Source: Ostreococcus mediterraneus (taxonomy: Eukaryota > Chlorophyta > Mamiellophyceae > Mamiellales > Bathycoccaceae). Taken from it: a stretch of DNA of 64,000 nucleotides. The notes under the pieces are model-generated. The model was given only the letters and a program-made list of their open reading frames with translations. It was not told where the DNA came from and ran no database searches. The stretch lies in contig WMKK01000001.1 in assembly GCA_012295225.1 (NCBI GenBank), positions 124,001 through 188,000 of the forward strand, read 5' to 3'. Shown in pieces: positions 28,116 to 37,996 of the stretch; the first letter of the stretch is position 1, and each line of letters opens with the position of its first letter. Position numbers and translations under genes: made by a program.

Positions 28116-28997
28116 ATGCGTGCCTTATGCGTGTGCCTCCTTCTCGTCTCCGCGGCGGTCGTGGCACACGCGCAAGATGTACCGCCGCCACCACCGCCAC
28201 CGCCGCCACCGCCTCCGCCGGACGTACCGCCACCGCCGCCACCGCCGTCGCCTCCAGCGAACGCGCACAAGTACCTCAACATCCCAGTGCACGAGATTAC
28301 CACCGATGTCAACGAAGATTTTTTCTCGAGTGCCACAACTGGCACGACGGGTAAGGGCGTGTTACTGACCTGCAATCGCGGATGCGTCAATAGCGAAGAG
28401 GTGACGTTAGACTTTTGTGCCGAACGCGTGACGTACACGTTTTGCAAGCGCGGCAACCCGACGACGTTGGCTTCGACCGCGAGCGATCAGGTCGCTGTAG
28501 ATTTAATGGAGCAGACCACACGCAAAGCATTCTTGTCACTCACTCGTGAGCTGCACAAACGTGGATTCGATCCGGGCGCGTCGTGCCGGGCGCGGTTGCG
28601 TCAGTGGTTTTGCTATGAATTTTTCAACCAGTGCAACACGGATGAAACGTTGTACATGCCGACGTGTTTAGCCGAGTGTTACGCCCTCAAGGAGGCGTGC
28701 GGAGAAGCGAATAGCGCATTCATCCAGTGCGATTTGGAATGGGAGGAACAAGACTTTGGTGGCAACACACCAGCGACATATTTCGAAGGCGGGACGTACA
28801 CCGCCAACGGAACGTACGTAAACTCAAACGCCACCAAAGGGCTGTATATCCGTGGCGTGAAGCCAAATGGGGAGTACGGCACAACCATATTTGAGCCAAA
28901 CGCGGGTCGATGCACGGGCGGCGGTGTCACTGTCGCGCGCGTGACGTTTGCAATCCTCACCGCGCTCTTCGCGCTCTTCGCGCTCGATGGTTGTTAG
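28116..28997 (+). CDS. Secreted Pro-rich protein with Frizzled-like Cys domain, possible GPI anchor
   Basis: Encodes 293 residues from the ATG at 28116. A clear signal peptide (MRALCVCLLLVSAAVVAHAQ) is followed by a polyproline block (residues about 22-50) and a Cys-rich region. Residues about 160-220 have the spacing CRARLRQWFCYEFFNQC…MPTCLAECYALKEACG, the second half of a Frizzled-type cysteine-rich domain. NGT and NAT sites suggest N-glycosylation. The C-terminus is hydrophobic (VTFAILTALFALFAL), compatible with GPI addition. The frame continues upstream without a better start. Its neighbour at 29116-29814 on the other strand has the same layout. Ligand and function are unknown. Confidence 0.7.
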   Translation: MRALCVCLLLVSAAVVAHAQDVPPPPPPPPPPPPPDVPPPPPPPSPPANAHKYLNIPVHEITTDVNEDFFSSATTGTTGKGVLLTCNRGCVNSEEVTLDFCAERVTYTFCKRGNPTTLASTASDQVAVDLMEQTTRKAFLSLTRELHKRGFDPGASCRARLRQWFCYEFFNQCNTDETLYMPTCLAECYALKEACGEANSAFIQCDLEWEEQDFGGNTPATYFEGGTYTANGTYVNSNATKGLYIRGVKPNGEYGTTIFEPNAGRCTGGGVTVARVTFAILTALFALFALDGC

Positions 28998-29115
28998 ATT
29001 TCTTGTTAGACTAGTCGTAGCCCAAACGTTTCTTCGTACCCCGCTGTTTAGAACTGCTGTAAAATACACAATACTACATCGCCGCTACATCTACAAACTA
29101 TAACTATGACTACTA

Positions 29116-29814
29116 TCACGCCAGAGCGAGCGTGAACGCCAGCACAACGCCGAGCGCGAGCCGTCCCGCCGTTCCAACGCCCTCCGCGGCGCTCGTGCAT
29201 CGAATATCCGGACGACCCTCCGGCGCGACCACTCCCGACGCCAAAGACGCATTACACGACACTTTCGCCACATCATAATCCCCCGTGCACGCATACACTG
29301 AATTCAAGCAATAATCCCAACACGCAGGGAGTTCGTAATAGATTAACGGATCAATCGGATCCGGGTCGCACCGAGGAAACGTCAACGCGCACATGTACTC
29401 GCTCATAATCAACAAACAATCCGGATCCCCCGCGAGCTCGGGATACATCGCCGTCTGCGCCAACGTCAACGTATCAAACATATTTAATACACGCTTATCC
29501 AGCGTCAGCGGTGGATCGGTGTGCACGCACGCGTCCCAAGCGACGCCCGAGCAGAACCCGAGCTCGCCCGCGTCGAGCGACACGCACTGCGCGCGTTGCG
29601 CCGCGACCCCGTCCGCATCCGTCACCGTGTACGACCCGGGCTGGTCCGCGCACACTTTATACTTGTAATCATTCGCGCGCCCGAACGGGCTCTCGGCGAG
29701 TCCTCCGGGCGCCGGCGGCGCCGGCGCCGGCGTCGGCGTTTGCGCGCGCGCGCCGCGGGCCGCGACCGAGGCGCACACCAAAACGCACACACACGCCCGC
29801 GCGACCGCGTCCAT
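29116..29814 (-). CDS. Secreted protein with Frizzled-like Cys domain, possible GPI anchor
   Basis: Encodes 232 residues from the ATG at 29814, chosen because MDAVARACVCVLVCASVAARGARAQ is a good signal peptide. It is followed by a short Thr/Ala/Pro block (TPTPAPAPPAP) and a Cys-rich domain. DPDCLLIMSEYMCALTFPRCDPD…LPACWDYCLNSVYACTG fits the Frizzled CRD pattern better than its partner does. The C-terminus ends in a hydrophobic stretch (LALGVVLAFTLALA) with no charged tail, as in GPI precursors. It faces the 28116-28997 gene tail to tail, 118 nt between stops; the two look like diverged duplicates. In-frame Met codons upstream to 29994 are unlikely starts. Confidence 0.68.
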   Translation of the reverse strand: MDAVARACVCVLVCASVAARGARAQTPTPAPAPPAPGGLAESPFGRANDYKYKVCADQPGSYTVTDADGVAAQRAQCVSLDAGELGFCSGVAWDACVHTDPPLTLDKRVLNMFDTLTLAQTAMYPELAGDPDCLLIMSEYMCALTFPRCDPDPIDPLIYYELPACWDYCLNSVYACTGDYDVAKVSCNASLASGVVAPEGRPDIRCTSAAEGVGTAGRLALGVVLAFTLALA

Positions 29815-30379
29815 CGCTCGAGCGAAGCGACGCGCGGACGCCGCGCGCCTCGCACCGCGCGTTCGCGCGTCGCGCGCGCGCTGGTGACGCATCACGCCGC
29901 GTCGCACACTCCCGGCGCGCGCACCGGCAGCTGCGCGTGCGAATTCGAATGCGCACAATGACCCCCTCAATGCTATTGAATCATGATTGGTCAAAACAAC
30001 CGGTATCGATCAAAATATCGATTACGCGCGAATCCATCGACATACGTATCGATCGATTGCGCTGAATTCGTCGATGGACGTATCGATCGATCACGGTGCC
30101 CAGAGCCATGGGTTCCGAGGGGCGTCTCGCGCGCGCGTTATCCCGCACACGACGTCGCGCGAGGGCGCGCGCGCACGAACGCGCACGCGCGAGTGGTGAC
30201 GAGAGTCACATCGCACGCGGCACGCGCGCGAGCGCTGCGTTTGGCGCGCGAGCGACGACGCTGGGCGCGTGAGCTCGCGATCGATTTTGATTTCAGCCTC
30301 GCAGTGCGCCTCGAGCTCGCGGTGGTGCGCGCGTCGGTGCGCGATGCGTGGGTGCCCGTTCGCGGCGGCGACGGCGACG
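29815..30379. promoter_or_regulatory. Divergent promoter with CCAAT-type site and ATCGAT clusters
   Basis: This 565-nt spacer lies between the secreted CRD protein (minus) and the nucleotidyltransferase (plus). TCATGATTGGTC occurs at 29981-29992, close to the element before the CrtI and ChlI genes. Between about 30006 and 30090 ATCGAT appears repeatedly, twice as ATCGATCGAT. The rest is CGCG-rich with no recognised gene. Confidence 0.5.
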
Positions 30380-33124
30380 ATGGCGAGCGATGATGGGTGT
30401 CCGTTCGCCACCGCGCGTGGCGCGCCGGGAGATGCGACGACGGCGTCGGGGACGGTGGCTGCGTCGCGCGGCGCTCCGTCGAGGGCGCGCGGGGACGGGA
30501 CGGATGAGAGCGCGAGTTCCGCGAGGGAATGGAGCGGTTTAGAAACGCTCGTGAACGAACTCGTGGCGAGTTTACGCCCGACGGAGTTGAGTGAGGCGAG
30601 ACGGCGCGCGGTGTTTGAGCATATTAAGCATTTGGCGCAGGAGTGCTTTGGCACGGCGCACACGTTGGTGAGCGCGTACGGAAGCGTTCCGCTGCGCGCC
30701 TATCTTCCCGACGGTGATATCGACGTGTGCTTGCTCGGTGATCATCGCGTGATTGATAAACAACAATGGACGACGAAGTTTAGGAAGTACATTGAGCGTG
30801 TGGAGAACGAGGCACCGCCGCATGAGTTTGCGGTGAGCGAAATTAGCGTCATCAACGCCGAGGTGAAGCTTATGAAGTGCATCGTGGACGGAATGATGGT
30901 TGATGTGAGCGCGAATCAGTTTGGTGGTTTAGCGTCGCTTGGATTTTTAGAAGAAACTAATACGTACGTTGGACGGGATGACTTGTTCGTGCGATCGATC
31001 ATTTTGGTCAAGGCTTGGGGATTTTATGAAGGGAGGATTTTAGGTGCCCATCACGCGTTGATATCCACGTACGCCCTGGAGACGCTTGTGTTGTACATCA
31101 TCAATAAGTATCACGCCGAGTTGACGTGTCCGTTATCGGTATTGCATAAATTTCTCAGCGTGTTTGCGGATTTTGATTGGGAATCACACGCGTTGACGAT
31201 TCACGGACCGGTTGCTCTAGAAGATATCGGCAAACCGCAGGCGTGCTTGGAGGATGGATTGTTGGATGAGGAATTTATGCAATCGATGTTATCGAGGTAT
31301 GGATGCGAGTACATGCGTGCGCTCGCGGGAACATCGCCGGCAGTGATCAAGTACATGAACATCATAGACCCGTTGTTGCCAAACAACAACCTAGGTCGCT
31401 CGGTATCGAGTGGAAACTATAGACGCGTGCGATTGGCGTTGCGCCTCGGGGCGAAACGCTTGGATAAGTTGATGGACTGCTCCGCGGCGGGTGACGACAT
31501 GGGCGTCCTTCGCGGATTTGTGGGGATGTTTGGTAACATCTTACGCCACAGGCGCTTGATTTATCCTCTTCCGCACGCGCCTGATACCCCTGGTGGATGT
31601 GAGCACGCGGATGAAGTGTCGTTGACGCCGATGGGCATGCCGACGCGCGCCATCGCGTCCATTTCTCGAAGCTGTCTGGTGGAGGGTACGACGCCAGGGA
31701 ACGCGCACACGCGCTCGGTCGTTGACGAACTACAGCCTCGTCAATTGCCATTCGATAGCGAGGTGCAGGATGAAATCGACGCGAATAAAGCCACGGATGA
31801 TGAAGTCGACGCTGTCAATCACTGGCTCGGTAACACGCCGTCTCCGGAGCACAAGATCGAACGCACGGCATCGCAAACATCCCTTTCTACGAGCGAGCGT
31901 GGCATTCACTGGGGACGATGGGATATCGTCGACGATGAAACGCGCGCCGAACTTGAGGAGCGTGGGGCAAATGGTCGTCCTTCGATTGATTTGTCAGACG
32001 ACAGCGCCAAGCTTTCGACGTCTCCCCCGCAGAGCGTCTCATCGGACGACGCGGGTGAGAAGACCGACGGAGGCGACCATAATCCATCGCCGCCAATCCC
32101 TGAAGACGCCACCGCGCCTGGCATTAACGACATCTTTACTGGTTGTCTTGATACGATTCGCGAGCATCTCATGTTTGGCGTGTTCCATCATCGACGAGCG
32201 TATGAGCGCGCTGAAGCTGCGCGCGCAAACGCCGATCAACGTCGATCGAATACTCGACAAAAAGGCGGCAAGGCACCGTACAATCGTTCGCGTAACACAT
32301 CCAGACAAACAAAGGGCAACAAGAACAACAATGGATCTCGGCAGCAACAACAGCAGCAATTTCAGCCGCTGCCGCCGCCGCCGCCACCCCCGCCGGGTGC
32401 GCCGCCGCCGGGCACCATCAAGCGCGCAGGCAGTGGATACTTTAGCGAAGATCAACAGTCGACTTCATTCGAAAATGATCTTGAAGCACACTTTCCTCAA
32501 GTTCAGTCTTTGCAAGATGAGGAGGAATCAAATCCGATGCCTCAACGTCCTCGTTCGCCTCGACCGTCTCCGACGTTTCCGCAAGCCTGGGCTGGAGTCG
32601 CAAAATTACCGCCGAAATTCGGCCCGGACAGCGATTCCAACGCGTCTCAAGCTAGCGAACCAGTGACGATGGCGAGTGTTCTCAAGGAAGTTGAAGAAAA
32701 GTTGAACTCTGAAGCTTCTCCACCAAAGGAGGCGCCTCCGAGCGCGACCAAGCCATCTTGGGGCCCGAAGGGTTCTGCTCCCATTGCCGTTCTCAAAGCC
32801 AACGCCACGAAACCTGTGAGCGAGCGACCAACGACGCCGACACCGCCACCGACAACCGCAGGTGCTACTGTGGAGGATGAACATTCAGATGACAGCGCGA
32901 ACGCGCCCGCAGGCGCCGCCGCCAACGAAGAGAAATCCGCCACCACCAAGCAGAAACGCGTCCGTTCGCGAAAGTCCCGCACTCGACCGCTTACCAGTGA
33001 AGTTCTTGAATGCGAGACTACGTTTCCATCGCTCGGTGGCACGCCAAACTCGGACACATCCGATCAAACCACCTTTGACGCATCCGCTACCAAGACGACG
33101 ACGTGGGCAGCAAAGCTCGCGTAA
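30380..33124 (+). CDS. PAP/OAS1-type nucleotidyltransferase (noncanonical poly(A) polymerase-like)
   Basis: Encodes 914 residues from the ATG at 30380. The catalytic signature YGSVPLRAYLPDGDIDVCLL (residues about 98-117) supplies the G-S and D-x-D, and a third Asp is in VDGMMVDVSAN. The PAP/OAS1 substrate-binding region follows (LVKAWGFYEGRILGAHHALISTYALETLVLYIINKY). The long second half is low complexity: acidic, Gln runs near 655, a Pro run, and Ser/Thr-rich ends. Plant homologues share this layout and are described as nucleotidyltransferases of unknown RNA substrate. Uridylation or adenylation of RNA is likely from the fold, not proven. There are possible Met starts further upstream. Confidence 0.82.
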   Translation: MASDDGCPFATARGAPGDATTASGTVAASRGAPSRARGDGTDESASSAREWSGLETLVNELVASLRPTELSEARRRAVFEHIKHLAQECFGTAHTLVSAYGSVPLRAYLPDGDIDVCLLGDHRVIDKQQWTTKFRKYIERVENEAPPHEFAVSEISVINAEVKLMKCIVDGMMVDVSANQFGGLASLGFLEETNTYVGRDDLFVRSIILVKAWGFYEGRILGAHHALISTYALETLVLYIINKYHAELTCPLSVLHKFLSVFADFDWESHALTIHGPVALEDIGKPQACLEDGLLDEEFMQSMLSRYGCEYMRALAGTSPAVIKYMNIIDPLLPNNNLGRSVSSGNYRRVRLALRLGAKRLDKLMDCSAAGDDMGVLRGFVGMFGNILRHRRLIYPLPHAPDTPGGCEHADEVSLTPMGMPTRAIASISRSCLVEGTTPGNAHTRSVVDELQPRQLPFDSEVQDEIDANKATDDEVDAVNHWLGNTPSPEHKIERTASQTSLSTSERGIHWGRWDIVDDETRAELEERGANGRPSIDLSDDSAKLSTSPPQSVSSDDAGEKTDGGDHNPSPPIPEDATAPGINDIFTGCLDTIREHLMFGVFHHRRAYERAEAARANADQRRSNTRQKGGKAPYNRSRNTSRQTKGNKNNNGSRQQQQQQFQPLPPPPPPPPGAPPPGTIKRAGSGYFSEDQQSTSFENDLEAHFPQVQSLQDEEESNPMPQRPRSPRPSPTFPQAWAGVAKLPPKFGPDSDSNASQASEPVTMASVLKEVEEKLNSEASPPKEAPPSATKPSWGPKGSAPIAVLKANATKPVSERPTTPTPPPTTAGATVEDEHSDDSANAPAGAAANEEKSATTKQKRVRSRKSRTRPLTSEVLECETTFPSLGGTPNSDTSDQTTFDASATKTTTWAAKLA

Positions 33125-33293
33125 CCATCGCATCATACACCATTACGCGCTCTTAGAACAGCAGACACACATTCCGTACATTATTTTCTTCACGTTGCAT
33201 GCAGTTGTAAGTCACTTAAAGTCATTTGTCTCCACATGTCCGTATCCGCGCGTCCAAATCTTCCCAGCGCCACTGCGCAGAGCGCGTAGCCCG

Positions 33294-34937
33294 ATGACGA
33301 CATCTACGTCAACCGTAGATGCGAGCTATGCGTCGCAGCTTCTCGCGCGCGGCGTCGAACAACTCGCAGATGTACGTATTTATTCGATGTGACCGCCAGA
33401 TCATTTGCACGCTCGAGCGCAGCAGCGGAACGGCGTTTTAATAATCGTATTGTTGATTGGAAAGTTTGCGCTGATCTAACGACCCGTTTTACGCGCGTAG
33501 GAACCCGCGAGGCTGGAAGAAGAAGCCGCTCGCGCGCGACAGCGCTTAGAAGACGTATCCGTGCGCAATTACAAGGCGTACATTGGCGCGGCAGAGTGTT
33601 ACGCGGCGACGCGTTCCGAAGCGAAGGATATCGAAACGTTGCTCGAGACGCTGCGCGCGCAGCTGCCGAGTTTAAGACTCGGGTGTGAAGCGTTCGTGAA
33701 GGGCGCGCACGAGATTGCAAAGGCGCGAACGATGAATAGGACGCTACTGAATAATAGCACGACGATGGGGGAGTTGTTGGAGATTCCAAAGTTATTGGAC
33801 GCGTGCGTGCGTAACGGTCACTACGACGAAGCGTTGGATTTAGAAAACTTTGTCGCCAAGATGGAAACGACGCATGGACACATTGGGCTGATCAAAACGC
33901 TTGCGGATGAAGCTCGGGCGTCGAGTGCAGAGATGTTGAGAGCGTTGTTAGGGCGGTTACGCGTGGGGATTCAACTTCCTGAGTGTTTACGCGTCATCGG
34001 CTACTTGCGTCGATTAAGCGCGTATGATGAGATGACACTGCGTCAGACGTTCTTATCGTGCCGAGAAGAATACATCGCCAACGCGGTTGGGGATTTAGAC
34101 GACTCCAATGCGTATGATTACTTGAAAAAGCTCACAGATACGCACCGAGTGGCGTTGTTTGACGTCGTCATGCAGTATCGCGCCATCTTCTCCGACGAGT
34201 CCGCGAGCGATACAAAATCGAACGCGGGGATTGATGGAGGATCATTGTTATATAGTTGGGCCACGCATAGGGTGTCGAAGTATTTGGTGCTTGTCGAAGC
34301 GACGTTGCCGCGCGTGTACGAAGGCGGAGCGCTGGCATCCGTATACGAGCACTGTCAATACTGTGGTACATCTCTGGCACGCGTAGGTTTGGACACTCGT
34401 CCGTTGCTCAGACCTTTGTTTACAGATGCGGCGGTGGGTATTTTCGACGCCGCGCTAGCGACAGCTGGTGATGAATTCGAGCGAGCGCTCGAGAGCGCGA
34501 CGTGGACGAGCGTCTCCGCGACACCTTCGAGCAAGCCCGAAGGCGACGATGCCGATGGCCCGCCCGTGTCTTTGCTCGAGTTCGTGCCCGTTGCCACATT
34601 TACGAATGGTGTGTTATTGGCGTACAATGAGCTTCGTCACCTCACGGGTGTGCTCGACGTTGAAAGTCGCCTCGCGGCGTCTCTCGAATCGACACTGAGT
34701 CGCGCCGCCGCCGCCCTCCTCGCTCTGTCCCAAGCCAAAGACAGCGTGCTTAGACACGACGAACGCAAGTACGCTACATACGTCGCATGTGTCCGCGCTT
34801 TCGCCGACGATGCATCGACGTATTTACTCTCCACGTTTGCTCGTTTAACGCCGTCGTCGCGCTCGACCGCGTCTCGCGCGCTCCCCAAATCCATCCGAGC
34901 CACGCTCGACCCAGTTCTTGCCAACGCCCCCGCGTGA
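33294..34937 (+). CDS. COG8: COG8, Golgi tethering complex subunit, two exons
   Basis: Exon 1 (33294-33371) encodes MTTSTSTVDASYASQLLARG and six more residues, ending in phase 0 at a GTACGT donor. Exon 2 (33501-34937) starts EPARLEEEAARARQRLEDVS after a GCGTAG acceptor. The 129-nt intron has an in-frame stop and a CTAAC branch-like site at 33476-33480. The joined protein is 504 residues. LLEIPKLLDACVRNGHYDEALDLENFVAKM is the Dor1/COG8 signature, and the central part (RLRVGIQLPECLRVIGYLRRL) also fits. COG8 joins the two lobes of the conserved oligomeric Golgi complex that tethers retrograde vesicles. Confidence 0.9.
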
Positions 34938-35109
34938 TATATCACCCTTCGCGCACCCTTAGTCTCATTTGTAACTTCACAACACGCGTTAGCATCGATT
35001 CGCGCGCGGAAACACCTGCCAAATGTCCTTCGTGAACGCCTTCGCCTTCATTTTCGCCTCAACACCCTCTGCATCGGCGCCACTCACGCGTCAGAAGGCG
35101 TCGCGCACG

Positions 35110-37425
35110 ATGCGCGCACGCACGCGCCGCCTCGCGGCGTTCGCGATAGTCATGCTGAGCATGACTATCGCCGCGCGCGTCACCGCGCTCGACGTCGACG
35201 TCGTCGCGTCGCCGCGCGACGACGATCGTCTCGCGGCGAACGACTTTGAGCCGATCACCAGCGCGACGAATGACGCCGGTGTGGGTACTCGCGACGGGTT
35301 GCGCGCGGTTCGCGTGCCGGGGGAGGTAATAAACATCGCGCGTGATGGCGCGGATGCGATGCCGCGCGCGTCGATGGCGTTCTCGAGCGACGGTGATGGT
35401 GATGCGCGCTCAGACGCGAGGGTGTTAGCGGAGCGCGAATGGAATCCTTCGTCGTCGACTTCGCCACACGGCGAGCGATTCATGGCGTGGCTCGCGAAAA
35501 ACCCCGAGCGTGCCGCAAAATACTGCGGGAATGCGGCGAACATGCCATGCGCGGAGAGCGCGCGTAGGGAGAAGATTTTTGAGGCGAATATAGCAAGAGT
35601 GGACGCGCACAACGCCAAAGTGCCGCCCGGCGGCATGCGTATGGGTGTCGGAAAGTTTGCAGATTTGACCGAGGAGGAGTTCACGCATCGCCACGTGCAG
35701 TATGGTGGTCGTAAGACGCATTTGCCGAGAGGCGAACGGGCGTTTGAAGCGGCGGCGTTGGGCGCCGCGCGCGACTCGGTCGACGGCGGTGAAAAGCGAA
35801 GGACGCGAGTAGGCGACGTACAAGTGAGTAGAGATGTGTTAGATGCGTCCGCGGCGGCGAGCTTACCCGTGATTGATGCGAAACCCGCTGCACGAGGCGA
35901 TGGCGATGACACAGAGACGGCAACGACGACGAAGGTGGATCTCGACCTGCGGTTTAAAAACTTTGTCCAGAGGTACGGCAAGCAAAAGCAGTATTGCCCC
36001 ACCGAGGCGTATCCGTGTGCGGAAGCGTACCGCCGTCAAGAAGTCTTCTTGTCAAATTTAGCGGACATTGAGGAAACGAATAGCCGAGGTGGGATGCAGA
36101 AGCGCGTGACGCGATTCGCGGATTTAGAATCCGAAGAATTTGCGCGCGAGCACGCGACGTACGCCAACATCACCACCGTAGGAACAAAAGATGCCGTATC
36201 TGCGGCACATAGCGACCCGGGCAAGACGTACTTGCTCCCAACGCTCGGCGATTTGTCTGCCAATGCGAAAAATCAAGCGGCCGCGGCCTCAAGGCGCACC
36301 GCAAAGCCACTCATGCGCGCACCCAAACGCGCTTCGTCGTCCGACTTGGGCGACGACGAAACCACATTCAATTACATTGAAAAGGGCTTCCCACGCGCGT
36401 TCGATTGGCGCACAAAGATTGACATTGGGCCCATTTACAGCCAAGGGATGTGTTCTGGATGTTGGGCGTTTACCACGGCGCAAGTCATTGGCGATAGCAC
36501 CGCAATCGCCACGGGCAAGCGCAACTCGGTGAGCCCGTACCATTTGTTGTCGTGCGACAATTTGGATTCAGAGTGCAGTACTGGGAACATGGCGACGGCA
36601 TACGCGTGGATTAACGTGCAAGACAAGGGTGTGTTAACCGCATCGGATTTCCCTGAAGGCAGCAGCTGCGACGTGGCCAAGAGCCCAGACACGACGGGCG
36701 TAAAGATTGAAGGCTATTGTGAAATTGCCCCGCTCGAGGGCGTCTCCACGTCGGTGAATTTAATGACGGCGTTGCAACAACAAACCGTCGCAGTTGGTTT
36801 GAACGTCAAGCCTCTACAACTCTATGGCGGTGGCATCGTACGATTGGAAGACTGTCCACCGGCGAGCGACGACCCGTTGCTCGCGATTAACCACGCAGCG
36901 GTGCTCGTCGGTTGGGGCTACGACGTTCCATCCAAGCAGCCGTACTGGATCATGAAGAATTCGTACGACGATGACTGGGGCGAGGATGGCTACGCCAAGC
37001 TCTCCATGGAGATTGGTGAGGGTGGCTATGGCACATGCGGGCTGTATACTGAACAAAACTACCCGCTCACCGATGGTAAATCATGCGCATTGGGATCGAG
37101 TAAAAAGTGGAGCGTCAAGCGCGGCCAAGACGTGTATTTGGAACCCGATGACGTTTTAGTCTTACCCAACGGCAAAGGATTGATTTCACCATTCAAGTTT
37201 TCACTGTTTGGTTTCGATCTGACGGAGATTTTACAAATTGCCTCGATGTTTTGTTTCTCGCTTTGTTTCGTGTTGGTGCTCGTCGAGCTCTACTTTTGCA
37301 TGTTCCCCGAGCTCGAGCACGGCGGCGAAGACGGCGAAGACGACTCAAATGGCGGCGAGGCCCCGTCCATTGGTTCAGCGTTATTGAAAAACGCCGAAGA
37401 AGGGTACGGGACGACGGGGAAGTAA
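35110..37425 (+). CDS. Papain-family cysteine protease with two prodomains and a membrane anchor
   Basis: Encodes 771 residues from the ATG at 35110, where an Arg-rich start and AFAIVMLSMTIAARVTA give a signal peptide. Two I29-type inhibitor prodomains follow, at about 121-200 (FMAWLAKNPER…MGVGKFADLTEEEF) and 277-355 (LRFKNFVQRYGKQ…KRVTRFADLESEEF). The C1A peptidase starts near 427 (FPRAFDWRT); the catalytic residues are Cys451 (CSGCWAF), His595 (INHAAVLVGWG) and Asn617 (IMKNSYDDDWGEDGY). After the peptidase a hydrophobic helix lies at about 705-730, before an acidic tail, giving a type-I membrane topology that is unusual for this family. A lysosome/vacuole role is likely. Confidence 0.88.
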   Translation: MRARTRRLAAFAIVMLSMTIAARVTALDVDVVASPRDDDRLAANDFEPITSATNDAGVGTRDGLRAVRVPGEVINIARDGADAMPRASMAFSSDGDGDARSDARVLAEREWNPSSSTSPHGERFMAWLAKNPERAAKYCGNAANMPCAESARREKIFEANIARVDAHNAKVPPGGMRMGVGKFADLTEEEFTHRHVQYGGRKTHLPRGERAFEAAALGAARDSVDGGEKRRTRVGDVQVSRDVLDASAAASLPVIDAKPAARGDGDDTETATTTKVDLDLRFKNFVQRYGKQKQYCPTEAYPCAEAYRRQEVFLSNLADIEETNSRGGMQKRVTRFADLESEEFAREHATYANITTVGTKDAVSAAHSDPGKTYLLPTLGDLSANAKNQAAAASRRTAKPLMRAPKRASSSDLGDDETTFNYIEKGFPRAFDWRTKIDIGPIYSQGMCSGCWAFTTAQVIGDSTAIATGKRNSVSPYHLLSCDNLDSECSTGNMATAYAWINVQDKGVLTASDFPEGSSCDVAKSPDTTGVKIEGYCEIAPLEGVSTSVNLMTALQQQTVAVGLNVKPLQLYGGGIVRLEDCPPASDDPLLAINHAAVLVGWGYDVPSKQPYWIMKNSYDDDWGEDGYAKLSMEIGEGGYGTCGLYTEQNYPLTDGKSCALGSSKKWSVKRGQDVYLEPDDVLVLPNGKGLISPFKFSLFGFDLTEILQIASMFCFSLCFVLVLVELYFCMFPELEHGGEDGEDDSNGGEAPSIGSALLKNAEEGYGTTGK
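35143..35171. repeat. Perfect 14-bp inverted repeat in the protease signal-peptide coding region
   Basis: GCGATAGTCATGCT (35143-35156) is followed by one base and its exact reverse complement AGCATGACTATCGC (35158-35171). It encodes AIVMLSMTIA, the hydrophobic core of the signal peptide, and in the mRNA could form a very tight hairpin about 35 nt after the start codon. Confidence 0.95.
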
Positions 37426-37542
37426 TCATTATTCTCATATATATTTAGCGCATAGCAGGCTTGTAATCTGTAGTCGACATCGTAGAAGACGTAGTCCGTA
37501 ACGCGCGCCAGTCCTCAACTCGCCGCCTCGAGCGCCGTCGTC

Positions 37543-37806
37543 ATGGTTGACGTCACCATCCTCTTCTTCGCCCGCGCGCGAGAAATAACCGCGCAAAGCT
37601 CGCAACGTATCACCATTCCAGACACCGACGCGACGATCGCCGCCGTGCGCGCGGCGTTGCTCGTCGCGCACCCCGCGCTCGTGTCGGTGCTCCCCACCGC
37701 CGTGTTCGCGTTGAACCAAAACTACGTCGCCGTCGACGACGAAGGCACCACCGCGGTGCGCGCGAGCGATGAAATCGCCATCGTGCCACCCATCAGCGGC
37801 GGCTAA
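37543..37806 (+). CDS. Molybdopterin synthase small subunit (MoaD/MOCS2A/CNX7-type sulfur carrier)
   Basis: Encodes 87 residues of a ubiquitin-like sulfur carrier. It begins VTILFFARAREITAQSSQRITIP, the MoaD opening, and ends IAIVPPISGG with the C-terminal di-glycine that is thiocarboxylated. ALNQNYVAVDDEGTTAVRASDEIAIVPP fits the MoaD core. With MoaE it forms molybdopterin synthase and supplies the dithiolene sulfur of molybdenum cofactor, needed for nitrate reductase. It lies 117 nt after the protease stop, and an Mpv17 gene follows on the same strand. URM1 is less likely because of length and sequence. Confidence 0.9.
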   Translation: MVDVTILFFARAREITAQSSQRITIPDTDATIAAVRAALLVAHPALVSVLPTAVFALNQNYVAVDDEGTTAVRASDEIAIVPPISGG

Positions 37807-37996
37807 CGCCGCCCGACGTCGTCACCCGGGCGCGTACGCGTTGTAAGTTGTAAGTCTCAGTCTTAGCTGAAAAAGTGCACCACTGCTGTCCTCACTCGCC
37901 GACGCGCATCGTCGCCGACGCATCCACCGCGCCGTCGTTCGCGCCGCGCGCCCACAACCGTCGTCGTCGTCGTATTCGCTCGTCGTCGTCGTCGTC

